DNA of 64,000 bases, from NCBI RefSeq assembly GCF_000149955.1, contig NC_030999.1, forward strand, positions 168,068 to 232,067, read 5' to 3'. Positions 18,265 through 29,830 of this stretch are shown piece after piece (within the stretch, counting starts at the first letter, position 1; the number at the start of each line of letters is the position of its first letter). Under the pieces are notes generated by a model. It did no database searches. It saw nothing but the letters and a program-made list of their open reading frames with translations, and was not told the origin of the DNA. A program made the translations under genes and the position numbers. This stretch comes from Fusarium oxysporum f. sp. lycopersici 4287. Taxonomy: Eukaryota > Ascomycota > Sordariomycetes > Hypocreales > Nectriaceae.

Positions 18265-18742
18265 CTATTCTAGCCAGTCCCGGGATTCCGCGCCCTTGAG
18301 TGTCTCCTCGCTCAGCTGCTCCAGCCTCAGTTCAGCCTGGGCCATCTCCGCCGGTACCGTCTTCCCTATCAAGTCATGCTCTCGCGCCCTAGACAGGAGC
18401 ATGATGCCGTCCAGCGTTCTGCACCGCGACAGCTGTACGTACAGGCTATAAGGGTCGCATTGGCTCGGGACCGCCTGGCCATCAATGTTGGTGGTCCTGG
18501 TCCCTCGCAGCTCCAGCGCCACCAGATCTAACGTTCTTCCCTGCACCTTGTAGTCCGTACATACAAACGCTGGCGCACATGGCAGCCCTCTGCGCGAGAC
18601 ATCGACTTGCTGCCATGGACGTTTTCTTTGGCACTCTATCTTGACACTCGTAGGCGTCAGGAGGATCGTACCGGGGGGCATACCAATGAAGCGGAAGTCT
18701 CTCGTCGTCTCTGACCCCAACAATATCCCGCGTTATCGGCAA
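18265..18742 (-). pseudogene. Pif1/Helitron-type helicase, C-terminal fragment
   Basis: A 152-codon minus-strand frame with the C-terminal SF1B helicase signature: VCTDYKVQGRTLDLVALELR (motif V region) then CDPYSLYVQLSRCRTLDGIM (motif VI, YVQLSR). Only this end remains; the Walker A, UvrD-like core and any Rep/HUH domain are missing. It ends in an acidic helical tail. From memory it matches the fungal PIF1-like proteins that occur as host genes and as Helitron helicases, and the fragmentary state next to other transposons favours a Helitron remnant. Upstream (18743-18830) is AT-rich with short inverted GATAAG/CTTATC words. Confidence 0.65.
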
Positions 18743-18877
18743 TCACGCCTGCTGATAAGTTATTTAGGGCTTATCGTTCTTATTGGGGCGAAAATAACAG
18801 CTGATAAGTAACCTCAAAATGTACTAGCCTAACTCAGACAGCTGCTGTATTTGTAGGGAAGGTACCTCGAATCTTCC

Positions 18878-19250
18878 TTGTTTTCAAATGGAAATCTTCG
18901 ACGGCTGGTAACTACCACGGTATGCGTATCACATTTCGACAGCATCTTCATCTTAGTTGACGGTGTTTGCAAGGGTAATGGCCAGGTAAGCGTTAAAGCT
19001 GCCGCATGTGACGAATCAGATCGCAGAATTAAACGCCGGCATCCTTGCACTCAAGCCAGTAAAAGAGTTTGTATGAGTCATGGCGTTTGGGGATGAGCCG
19101 TTCCATACAATTGTCAGCAAGGCAGACTCGGACTATCTTGTTAAAGGGATGACTGAATGGGCATTGAAATGGGAGACTCATGGTTGCAAGACCGCCAAAC
19201 GGAGACTGGTCGAAAACGCGAAACAATTTAAGGAGTTACCTACACTTGTT
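18878..19250 (+). pseudogene. RNase H-like domain fragment
   Basis: Two frames carry pieces of a type-1 RNase H fold. The first has FILVDGVCKGNGQVSVKAA near 18945 (strand 1, with the DG..KGNG motif). A shift then gives DQIAELNAGILALKPVKEFV and a stop, and the next frame reads FHTIVSKADSDYLVKGMTEW and ALKWETHGCKTAKRRLVENA. The catalytic order D-E-D is recognisable, and the gap and stops mark a pseudogene. Similar small RNase H proteins are common in fungal genomes; it could also be a transposon-derived RNase H. Confidence 0.6.
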
Positions 19251-21290
19251 GGAGACTTAATGCATCCAATTTTGACGTGCTGTTCTGGCGAGTGGCTCGG
19301 AGGATGAATCAGGGAGCTGATGAGCTAGGCAACCAGGCCCGCGCAGATCAAAATGGTATGAGTTATATGGCAATAAACCGGAGATAGACAAGTATTTGGG
19401 AAGTGAACAGGGGTACCTGATGATTAGGAATAGAAGAGTAGAGTCGTCTCGCTTCGACCAGTGGCCGTGACATGATCAGTCCGAGTGCTTTCGAATTGTC
19501 GCTTCATGATGTGATTGTTCCGACGTCGTTGTTGATATTTCCAAATACAGCTAACTATCGATCCACGCGGTTACAACAATCGATACTGTTAAGCGTTTAG
19601 CCTCGTGCGGCCGATATGCCTCGATATGTATATGTCGTTTACTTGTCCCAAGAGAATTTTCCAAGACCCCAGCCGACATCTAATCGACAAAATAAAGCGC
19701 GCTTCTACGTTATTATGCTGCTAAAGCTGCCAAGCTCTACGGTGCAAGGCCAAAGCATTCGTGTAAGATGGTTGGCTGCGGAAACTAGATACTAGACCTA
19801 AAAAGGGTAGCTTACTCGATGAGTGATTGTTTGGCGGCTTCACTTGAGGCATCGTATCATCGTATCCGCACAAGAACCAGTAGGCAAAATTATTCACAAG
19901 CGATGAGAGAGCATAAAGTTAGCTGACAATGACGCGTTAGTCGACAGAGAACTAAATAGATATCATGGCAACTACCATCTGTATTGCGTCTCACACACAG
20001 GTGGAAGGAAACATACTTACCATAGAATCTCGACTTTTCGGAACGGGCAGCGGAATCATGGCAGTTTCCGAATCCTCGACCGACCTGCAAGAATGTGTCC
20101 CTAAATTATTACACAGTCTTGGGCTAGTAGCCTCATTTGATTATCAGTAATTTTGCTCAGAAGTTTCTGTAATTGAGTATACTCTTTGCCAATTACTCGG
20201 CTATGTCCAAATAGCAGCCAAAAGTCATTATTCCCCTACCCTATATGCCATTGATTGTATGGGGCTACTTAGACCGACAACCCTCCCCTTTGCACGGGCT
20301 GTTAGCGTCTTACTAAAGCATACACCAAACACACACCCTATGCCTAGCAACGCCATAATGGGCCTCCGAGGAAGGAATCTTGGAGCGTTCGCTCTCCTCG
20401 CGACAGCCTCACTTGTGCAGCTACTGGTGCAAACTGTGAATGCAGCTTCGAAACCTTGTAACAGTCGTGCGTGCTCGACCGACCGGTCGCTTACCCACTT
20501 GCAGACGTCTACGGAAAGGCTCCTGCTATGCTTCATCCTTCATCCTCGTCGCGCTCATACTCGGCGGCGTCAGCAAGGCTCTAAAATTTTGGCCCAAGTG
20601 TGGGGAAAAGGGAAAGTACAGACAGTAAGGTTGAAGCAGCGATAATTGCCCACCATCAATGTAAAGGAGCAATATAGGTTAGGTACTAGAACTCATTGTT
20701 GTGATAGCAATGTTTTGGAAAGGTCGATGTAAGATGGAATTATATCTTAATCAAGTCTTTCTAAAGAATAGAGCGGCGTAAAAGTCTTTAGCCAACAAGC
20801 TTTATTCGAAAACTCCTTCACATATGAAACTTAAGTCCTAAAGCCCCGACGTGAATATAAGTCTAATCGCCAAGTGCTCTTCGCCAGCGAAACCATGTCC
20901 CCTTCTCCCATTCCTCATCATGTCGTCGACCATGACTCCCATTGCGCACCGAGGCTGGATGAGTCTCATCCTCCACGGCCCTACCAAGGCCATACTGCAT
21001 TCCTCAGAAGCTCGGACGTTATACAAGCGCATCTGTTACTTCCCCGAATCTCGTCATCGTTCCAGTATCGGCCTTAATCCATAAGTGTGCAGTCAAAATC
21101 GAAATCGATGTCTTGCGCGACTGGGTATGAGTTCGCCGGCAATGTATCGCTCAATTCACTCAACGTCCCCACTTCCACAGATCTTTATATCCCAAGACAC
21201 CTTCCTCGATCGCTACACTCCTTAGACCTCACAATCTTCATATTGTGATTATCCTTGATGATTTATTGTATTCGCTTCATTCCGGTTGTT
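19251..21290. other. gene-poor stretch with one unrecognised hydrophobic ORF
   Basis: No gene recognised. From 20341 an ATG opens a frame with a leader-like hydrophobic stretch (NLGAFALLATASLVQLLVQT) and a second hydrophobic run in another frame near 20535 (FILVALILGG), which might be the remains of a small membrane protein. 20874-21084 has short overlapping frames only. Confidence 0.25.
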
Positions 21291-21430
21291 TGACGGGTGG
21301 TCGTTTCGGTGTCGAATGTCTTGGTGTCGGTTGCGTCGATATTGGGTATTAGGATCACAGACGTCTCGATGGTGGCTGCGGCGGTATCAGGTTCATCGGT
21401 CTTAGGTACAACGGGTCACTTAGGTGTCGG

Positions 21431-21693
21431 TCGTGTCGGTATCGGTCGTGTCGGTATCGGTCGTGTCGGTATCGGTCGTGTCGGTATCGGTCGTGTCGGT
21501 ATCGGTCGTGTCGGTATCGGTCGTGTCGGTATCGGTCGTGTCGGTATCGGTCGTGTCGGTATCGGTCGTGTCGGTATCGGTCGTGTCGGTATCGGTCGTG
21601 TCGGTATCGGTCGTGTCGGTATCGGTCGTGTCGGTATCGGTCGTGTCGGTATCGGTCGTGTCGGTATCGGTCGTGTCGGTATCGGTCGTGTCG
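21431..21693 (+). repeat. 15-bp minisatellite, 17.5 perfect copies
   Basis: Unit TCGTGTCGGTATCGG repeats with no mismatch across 263 bp. Since 15 is a multiple of three and the unit has no stop, several frames stay open: plus-strand GRVGI (inside a 165-codon frame 21297-21794) and VVSVS, minus-strand DTTDT and RYRHD. No frame has other support for being a gene. Perfect identity implies recent expansion, and copy number here may also be affected by assembly. Confidence 0.95.
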
Positions 21694-21799
21694 CTGGCGC
21701 CTCGGCGGCGGCCGTTTTGGCAGTCCATAGTTCATTTACACGAAGACGTTTGGCTGCTGGGTTGAAGAAAAATATGCATCATCCGGCTGATTGATTATG

Positions 21800-24700
21800 A
21801 CGTGTCGTTCTCGCAATACCAGACAGGAGTGATCCAGGTCAATAGTACCATAGATAGGTGTGAGAATGGAGTGATATACTTCACTTCCTGATCTTCCAAT
21901 GCCGCTGGAAGATCAGCATCAACTATCACTCGAAACCGAAGATATCGTAATAGATCTATTTCAGGTATACTTGATACCGGATTCGATATCCAGTTATAAG
22001 TGAGGAATTCCAATGGGGCCAAGTCGGAGGATTTTGAGAATTGTCGCTGACACAGACCGCAGCATGTCCATCATTGGGTCACGCAACAGCACAAACGTAA
22101 AGGCATTCGAGTTTCGTACATGACATTCTGTTGTGTTGGTGTAGAGAGGAGATTGTAGAAGATTGTCTTGGCCTGTACGACGGAACGTGTCAGGAATTTA
22201 TACTCGATGCTGAAGTCCACAGCAACCCTACCTGCTAAGAAGTCCGCCTACCCTTCCTTTTTTCTTTTTTTTTAAATTACTCCAAGCCTGGCCCCCAGTG
22301 AGCGTATGCAAGCCTCGCGCCAAGTCACACCCTTGAATGTTACCATACAATGTCATCCATACTTGTTGCAGGGCCGCGGCAGCACTGCATGGTCGAGAAT
22401 AGTGATATCTGGAACCTCGGGATATCGTAGGCTAGAAGCTATATCTGAATGTCTACTAAGATGAGAGTATCGATAGAATCTTGTTCTTTTGAATATCAGC
22501 GAGTCTTCTACAGGGAGAAATCAATGGGCACCAAATGTGCCGCGTTTCCGGACAGTTTTGGAAATCAGGCTGCGGTTGAATCCTTGTTTCTTTTCTTCTA
22601 GAACAAGGATCTACTATAGACAAAATGTTGCTTTTGATGAAGTGTAAAGACGGGAATCATCCTATAGGCTACTGATACTTACACTGTCAATATGATTTGT
22701 CCCCATAGACGCCAATTGTGAATAATCTTTTGTTGTCACCCGTACAAAAGGCGACCGTCATAAGCACTTCTCAGTGTCGCACTCACCCTGGCAAGCCGAC
22801 TCCCCGGCGCTCTGATGGCAGGGATGGCAATCCCTAGGACTCATGCCTTTGACCAACAGCCTCACGAATGCGGCGACAGGGACTAAGTCCACAGTACACC
22901 TACCACTCTTATTTCACACCCGAGGGCCGGTTTTTGCTCTGTACAGGTGCTATATTGAGAAACCCTTGTATCTTCACCGTCTGCGTTCGCGAGACTACGC
23001 GTTTATCCTCAAGTCCGTTGTCATCTTGGGAGCGGCGTCGACGTTTCTGTAGCAAGGCAGCCTTGTCAGGAAAACAAAGCAGAAACATCCCAAATGACAG
23101 AGCCTCCTCGCTCGAGTCGCATTGATCATGTGGCATCCGGATCACGGCTCACGCATGTTATCGCTTCATGTGAGACTAGGTCTAGGAGGCAGACCCAGGA
23201 TCACATCGTTAAATAGCCAATGACATTCTGATAAGGGACTGGGTGGTCAACCAGCAATTCAAGCTCAAGCAAGATTAAACTGCCTTACCCGTTAAAGCAG
23301 ACGTGTCAGCAAAGAAGGCATCATGGATGAGGCGCCAGAGGCCGGGGCCCCACCCGTCTTACCCGGATCAACACGTAGCGAAAGGGCTGAAATTGGCGGC
23401 CACCAAGAGCGACTGGAACAGGTTCCGCTATGCAAGTTCGAGACACGAAACATCCACAAGATGGGCTTTGTCCAATGATCGCCAATCGGAGGCGGCAGGT
23501 CAGCCACTAGTTAGTGTCTTGGCAGAACTGTTGGGTCAGGCCTAGGCCTGGTTCAATTTGCCTTTTCAATCTCCAGGTCGCTGAGATTGTGGAGAGAGCA
23601 ATGGGTTCAGCCTCATGATGGTCCGCAATGCAGTCAGCATGGGACAGAAACATTTCGAAATTAAGTCAACGGGAAAATAAAGAGCTCACATGGTATAGTA
23701 GTTTGTGGTGTAATATTTGAGGGCGCTTTGCCCCTGTATTGGCAGCAACAGACTTTCCGGCTGGCGAGTGGAGTGAAACGTGATTTAAATGAAGGACAGG
23801 GAGAGTTCGTGATTACGCGGCGAAGTTCACAAGAGTTGTGCGGGCGCAGCATCACCATAAACTACCGGAGTACAGACACAGCCCTGAAAGATAATGTCGT
23901 TTGCTAGAAGCTAATAGCCACGGTGCCATGACAGGGTCGACATCGCCGCAAACACTTGGGCTTGATCGGACTCTTGGTTGATTGACGTCGACCACGGTTT
24001 ACGGGTCCAAATTTTGCTAACAAACAGTACTTACCAACTCCTAGCAGAAGAATCGGGTGGCCCGCTGGCAGAGTCGCAGGAAAGCTGAGAGCGGACAGGT
24101 AGAGGCTTCTCTCTCTAGCCGGGAGGAGTTATTGGTCTTTCACCAACAGGAGGGGCATCCTCTTTCTCTTCATCTACTTTATGGAGTCCATAGACTTGGG
24201 GTTCTAAGAAGGTGATCCAGTGGAGACCGATAACACAGTATTAGCAGGGTCCTTACGATGCTCGTTGACGATAACAGACGCGACCTTGTTTTTCAAGAGC
24301 TTGACCTCTTTCTGAGAGCCTTGCCGTCGGCCTCTTGTGCCTAATCTCAGGCTCGGCAGAATCCTTGGCCACAAGCTCCAAAAAAGTCTCTCCTTCCACC
24401 TATATGCGCATTCGCGCACTCTCACCTACATGCGCCTCACATGTCGCAGGCGTGGCTTAGACTGATAGGCACATGGTTGTGCGAACCTGCCTTGGCCCAA
24501 CAGCTTTTCCGAGCTAGATACGACGTGTCATTTATTCTGTGTTGATGCCAATGCTCAAGCATACCCGCTGGCCCGAACGCTGACTGGGCAAGACAAGGCA
24601 AACCTCCTCTGGGGGCTAGGCAGACAACGGCGATGCATTGACTCACGAAAACAGAGTCGATGGTTTCCCTGCTCGGGCGGAATCTGCCCTGCCGTAACAC

Positions 24701-24840
24701 ACCTGTACCGAGCCTGCGGCTAGTTCTCATTGTTTCCCCGAGCGACAGAGAAGTGAGGCTCGGAGGTGGTCAGCCCACTATCTTCTGCTTTTCTACGCTT
24801 CAGCTGTTGGGTCGCAAGAGATCAGTACTGCTACCTTGCT
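21800..24840. other. gene-poor stretch
   Basis: About 3 kb with short frames only (longest 60-97 codons) and no recognised domain. T-rich tracts near 22258-22275. The right end leads into the promoter of the vWA pseudogene. Confidence 0.4.
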
Positions 24841-24849
24841 CTGGGAGTC

Positions 24850-24857
24850 TATAAAGA
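24850..24857 (+). promoter_or_regulatory. possible TATA box of the vWA gene
   Basis: TATAAAGA 120 bp upstream of the ATG at 24977, followed by a C/A-rich leader of the kind seen before fungal start codons. Confidence 0.4.
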
Positions 24858-24976
24858 GCAGCGTGATTCCCCGGACTCTGATGAAGCCTCGATTTGCCAG
24901 ACACAGACAGACATACACTGAAACACACATAAACAAACCCTTCATCGTACTCTACTTCCATCTTCAACTATCCACA

Positions 24977-25890
24977 ATGTCCACCACGGTGTACAGCCAG
25001 CTCAATAAGGAGCAGATGATCCATAAGGCAACGGAGCTGCTTGGTCAAGTCAAGGAAGCCGAAGCCAGCGTCACCCAAGAGACCACGAACTTCATCCAGA
25101 CTGAGACCTCCAGAGTTCTGTTGGACGGGCGAGGCACTGACACGAGCGTATATTTCGACGTGTCCGGATCCATGGGTCACTATGACTCCCGCCCGTGGAA
25201 CATACAGCATGCTATTGTTGAAGGCATCGTTCCCACCGCCGCAGAGTATGACTCGGACGGAATTGATTTGATTGCCATCATGGAGGAGAGTCCCATGGAA
25301 GAGGGGCGAAAGTCAAAGGTCAAGGACCTTAAAGTCGCTATGGAATTTGTTAACAAATTCCGTCAGAACCTTCGTGGAACTACGCCAACCCGCCAGCTAT
25401 TCAAGAAGGACGTGAGGGCCCATGTCGCCGCCTGCATCAAGGATCCTAACAACACCAAGCGCCTTAATATCGTCATCGTGACGGACGGCGAACCTAGCGA
25501 CACACATAACGACAGCATGACCAAGACCACGGAGTGGGCCACGTTGGAGCTAAGTTCGGCCGGCGGAGCCCCAAAGAATACTTGGGCATCTCGTACGTCA
25601 TCGTCACCGAGCAGCTCACACCATGGCCTGCTACCGTATGTTGGAGGACCGCAACCAGCTGGGGAGAGGGCGACAAGGCAGTCGAGTGCGACATGAGCAA
25701 CGCCATCTACCCCCTTCACCATCAACGCTCTCGGCGGGCCCTACAAGCAGATCGTCATCAACCTCATCCTGGCCGCCAACAACAGCGACCCTTTGGATCG
25801 GGCCCCCGAGAAGCTATTCCAGGGCGCCCCCGAGAATTTCATTCAACTCATGGATGCCTACATAGAGAAGGGCTACGCGGAGGAGGTCTA
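24977..25890 (+). pseudogene. von Willebrand factor A-domain protein, multiply frameshifted
   Basis: ATG at 24977 starts MSTTVYSQLNKEQMIHKATE. The vWA metal-ion site is intact: DVSGSMG at residues 61-67, TPT in GTTPTRQL, and VTDGEPSD near 170. The first frame holds to about residue 195 (AGGAP, near 25570). The C-terminal 100 residues are spread over three frames: PKEYLGISYVIVTEQ, then CYRMLEDRNQLG, then EGDKAVECDMSNAIYP, then GPYKQIVINLILAANNSD to EKGYAEEV with a stop at 25890. That needs about four small indels. No intron fits the breaks. It is a recently dead intracellular vWA protein of unknown role; most of the body is undamaged. A frame with only the N-terminal 240 codons could still be expressed. 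Confidence 0.75.
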
Positions 25891-28800
25891 GGCTGGCTAG
25901 GAAGGCATTGTCTCTTCCCGGGCTCCTTCCATTCCTCAACCTCATAGCAGGCTTGCGCTGCCTGGTTAACTACCTGGCAGGCATTCGTGATTCCTCTTTA
26001 TGTGCGCCGCGACGGATATGTTAATGGTGGTAGATTAGTATTTGCAGGGTGGAGAATGATAGGTAGAGTACATTTATTGGTATACACACAAGCTCCCGAC
26101 GTGACTGCCCCCCCTGACTACGCCCTGTGGTTGAATGACATGGAAGCGATTTTCTCTTTCACTCTTTCCATCCCGTCCTTGTATTGAACGGAGAACGTAC
26201 ACATACTCTCCGCGCAATTTGGTCGGTAGACGCATACAAATGCCCAATATGACCTCCGTGCTTTCTGCGCAAGCCTCCGACATCGTCCTGTTTTGTCCTG
26301 CTTCCTTCTCGGAGTAGCAGCTAAAGGCTGCCGAGGGCTTCGGGCTCAGACAAGGCAAAATGACTGGTACAGGCCCTCGCTCTTCTCTATTTCTGGGGTC
26401 GAGGTGTTGAGCATCAGCAGGCAGCAGTGCGGTAGGTATGCACCGGAGAAACGCTTTTCGCGACATAGCTTCAGGCCAGGACTGGCCTAGACTCGCTTCT
26501 AGGACCAAACTGCTTAGGCTGTACTCCGTACGGCCGGTAAGAGATCTGGTCGTCTTGGACTGTTCCAGTCACCTATTCCGACCTCATTTACCCGGCTGTC
26601 AGTCTGATATGGATTTGATGAGATACAGAAGGATGTTGAAGGAAACAGACTGGTGTGTGATGTATGTCTGATCTTTTGATCTCGCAGGGCCCTCGTCGAC
26701 CACTCTTCGGTGGATTTGAGTAGTAGCCGGCATCTGGTTTTGGTCTTTGTCTGAGATTTGCGTTGCGGCTGGCTTTTGAGAAACACCAGGTATTAACCTC
26801 TCATTCTTGATCCCCTCTCGTAGACCTAGGACTTGAGAATAAAATTCAATCGTCATCATGGAAGCCTCGTTGAGCAGAAGCCTCTATCCGGGATTTTGTA
26901 TTTTAGACACGACCATAAGCGTAACGTGATCATCCCGTGGAACAACATGCGAACAACACGCGTTGTAGGAAAGCTTATTTCGGCAAAGATCATGTCGCAC
27001 TGAGCGTGCTTAAAGGGTTAGAGTGAATATGATGAGCAGCAGCAAATGTGTTGATTGATTGTTCTAAGTTCTCTCTTGTGCGGGGTATTCCATCCCGCAC
27101 AGTTACTTAAAGCATATAGCTAGATTACTAATGCCTACCCTGCGACACTGGACTTCAATTGTGTAGGGTGGACCTGTATTGATGACTGTTCCTGTTAGTA
27201 TATGTCAGCCATACTAGTTCAGCTGCTTTTTCTAAACTTACATCAACCGACACATTACTTTGTATGATCTCCCATACCACGTCCCTTGGGACTCAATATC
27301 ACATTCCAAAGGCTAGCCTATGGGGCCGTTCTCTGGAACGGCGTGGTCTCATCGACTATTTCTCTAACACTTAAAATACCTCACGGCTGATAAACTAGGT
27401 CTGTGATGATGATAATGAAATTGTTGTCGCTATATGTTTCCGGGTGAAATCTCGCAATGGTGACTTCTGACAAATCAAATAATGCGGTGATACAGAAGTA
27501 ACGCTTTGGACACTGATAACGCGCCGGAGAGGGCAGGCTCCTGTTGATATCAGTGATCCACTCGACGTCAAATTTCAGCTTTTTCTGTAGATGCTCTATA
27601 CCTGCACAGTGAGTAACTGAGTATTTAACACAGAGTCTCAACGCGCCCATACCAGTGCTAGCAAAAAGTACTCATTTCTTTAGTTTAATATTGATTTAGG
27701 TTTTCTTTTAGTAACAATAATACTAGTATTAGTAAGTATCTTAGTGAAGACCAACGAAAGACGTTTAAACGACACCGAGAGGAACAAACTCGGGATAAGA
27801 ACAGCCTCCAAGTACTGTTCCACGCCATGTCGAGCCGTGTCGGGATTGCAACGCACCCGGAACGACGAATATTGGATGGCTTTAAATACTCTTCCTCAGA
27901 CACTGAAACAACTATCTGACATGTTCTTGCATTCCCATGGTTCCATGGTCACTCTTTAAACCAATGTTAAGAATCTTCGATTCTTAACAGGGGTGACTTC
28001 ATCCCTCCGCTACGATTCGGTATGGGGTGGTGTATGTCACTACTCGAGATCTTCGAGGCCTTGGGACCCTATGGGACCCAAATGAAGGGGTACCTCTGTT
28101 GCACATACAATCTCGCTGACGCTCGCATGTATTTTCGTGGTCTAGGGAAGGCCACTATTCAAATTGGGTGAAGTAGAGTATAGTTTTGACTCACTCACGT
28201 TCATCTCACCTCGGGCGTCAGCTTTAGGCTCCGATAACTTTATACGGAACTCTGATGGTCGTCCAGTAACCTGCTTCAAGCCTCAAAGCGGCCAGCCGTT
28301 TTGAAGTTCGGCTCCGCGGCCCGCCTAACGGACCCAAGGTCGGTTCTTCTCCGTTCAAGCCATCCGAGGTATGCTCTATCCGTGTCTCATGGCCTGATAT
28401 GGTGGCACTAATATCAAAAGATCCCCTGACTTCGATCCTGGGGCCCTCTAATTGTCAACCTTTTTCTTGCTCTTCAAAATTGGCTTCAATGCTAGCCACT
28501 TACGGCAATTCTAAGAATTCATGGATTGCTTCGGGCTGAAGTTTTACAATGATGCGGACTGCGACGACGATCGGCTCAGATAGTAGCTGAGGACGAGACT
28601 GATGAGGGAATTTTGATACTTGATCCGCAAGTGCCCTAGGCGCAAAGAACGTTTATCTCCTGAACGATACATGACCCCTGCATGACCTTTTATTGAGTTC
28701 TTGACGTACGTCTTCTAGAGATAGTGGCCGTTCGCTGGCCGTCAAAACATACGCTATGCTGAATACGCCTCACAGGGGCCTTAACGCTGCATCTCATTAC

Positions 28801-28977
28801 GCATCGCTTTTGTTTCTTTTGTCGAATTATCATCACGAGTGTACGGCACCATGGATCTATAATACACCCCCGAGCCGGGAAAACGATGGCAAGATATGAT
28901 GGGCAATAATATTCATTCGTCAGTATCCGGTGAGATCTCAGCGTCGTGCTAAGCTATTAGAGGCTTATGTCTGACCC
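25891..28977. other. gene-poor stretch
   Basis: About 3 kb without a recognised gene. Minus-strand frames at 27381-27650 and 27685-27903 are short and unassigned. One perfect hairpin is listed separately. Confidence 0.4.
27966..27988. repeat. perfect 9-bp inverted repeat with CTTCG loop
   Basis: GTTAAGAAT - CTTCG - ATTCTTAAC. A UUCG-type loop would make a very stable RNA hairpin. It lies 8 bp past the end of a short plus-strand frame (27744-27959), and a second smaller palindrome CTCGAGATCTTCGAG follows at about 28043. Confidence 0.7.
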
Positions 28978-29292
28978 TTGGCCATCAGCGGTGTTAAATA
29001 TGGTAGCGCAGGTTTCGTGCATGTTTTTAACGACCTAGCCATTGAACAACGAAAGGTTCAAGGCGATGGCAAGGGCATGTACAAGAAGAGCAATGATGAC
29101 TGGGTCGCACGCATCCTCGAGATTCGTGTTTCCGATGAGCATCACGTCTATGCACCCGTCTACTGGATGCAGCGGCCCGAAGAACTCCTGGCTGGAATGC
29201 CTGACGGCAAGAAAACAGTTCAAGGTTGCCCGCCGTATTATTCCGCTAATGAAGTCATTGCTTCTGACTACGTTATCTTCCCAAAGGCCTAG
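28978..29292 (+). pseudogene. BAH-domain protein fragment
   Basis: A 104-codon frame whose middle reads KKSNDDWVARILEIRVSDEH then HVYAPVYWMQRPEELLAGMP and YYSANEVIASDY. This is the core of the bromo-adjacent homology (BAH) domain found in many fungal chromatin proteins, usually DWVARILEIRASDEHHVYARVYWMYxPDEL followed by NELIASNHMDII. The frame stops just after IASDY, before the last BAH strands, and no PHD or other partner domain follows. The start codon is uncertain. It looks like a truncated duplicate. Confidence 0.6.
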
Positions 29293-29800
29293 CGATGTAG
29301 GGGCCGGAGTCTTGTTCTTCCCTGAGGCTATCGGCGTCCAACATCACGACTTGCATTTCGATGGTATTTAGGTCGCTGCAAATAGAATCTTTCCACGCTG
29401 GTCTTCCAATACACTTCATGGCTGTGGTTGTATTGTCGAATCAATCCTGATCCAGGGAGATGTAATAGCTCGGTAGTTAGAGTAGCCACTACATTGTTAC
29501 CTGTAAACGTCCTGAGAAAAACACATCAGTTACCAACAACATCGAGGCCCAAATGTTATAGGCATTCATATTGTTCCTCATCTGATGGCACGTATCTTAT
29601 AGATCTTGAGCCTGAAGTCGCCTCCGCTGGCTCAATGCTAGCTAAGAGTATACAGTACTCGATAGCTTTACCAGTTGGGAGCTGCAAACTGACATAACTC
29701 AACAGTTTCGTGTGGCGACGAAGTAAGAGTATTTTGTCTTTCAACATGGTCGAATGTTCGCTAACTCCAAGTATACATTTCGCGTAGGACGGCCGCGACG

Positions 29801-29830
29801 ATGGAGGCCATGGAGGCCATGGAGGCCATG
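29801..29830 (+). repeat. 9-bp tandem repeat
   Basis: ATGGAGGCC three times plus ATG, reading Met-Glu-Ala in one frame. Confidence 0.8.

Noticed and set aside
20341..20645. Small membrane protein gene
   Set aside because: Only a leader-like segment and a second hydrophobic run in another frame; no family match or splice sites that join them.
21297..21794. Gly-Arg-Val-Gly-Ile repeat protein as a gene
   Set aside because: Openness follows automatically from a 15-bp stop-free unit; other frames are open too and no flanking domain supports any of them.
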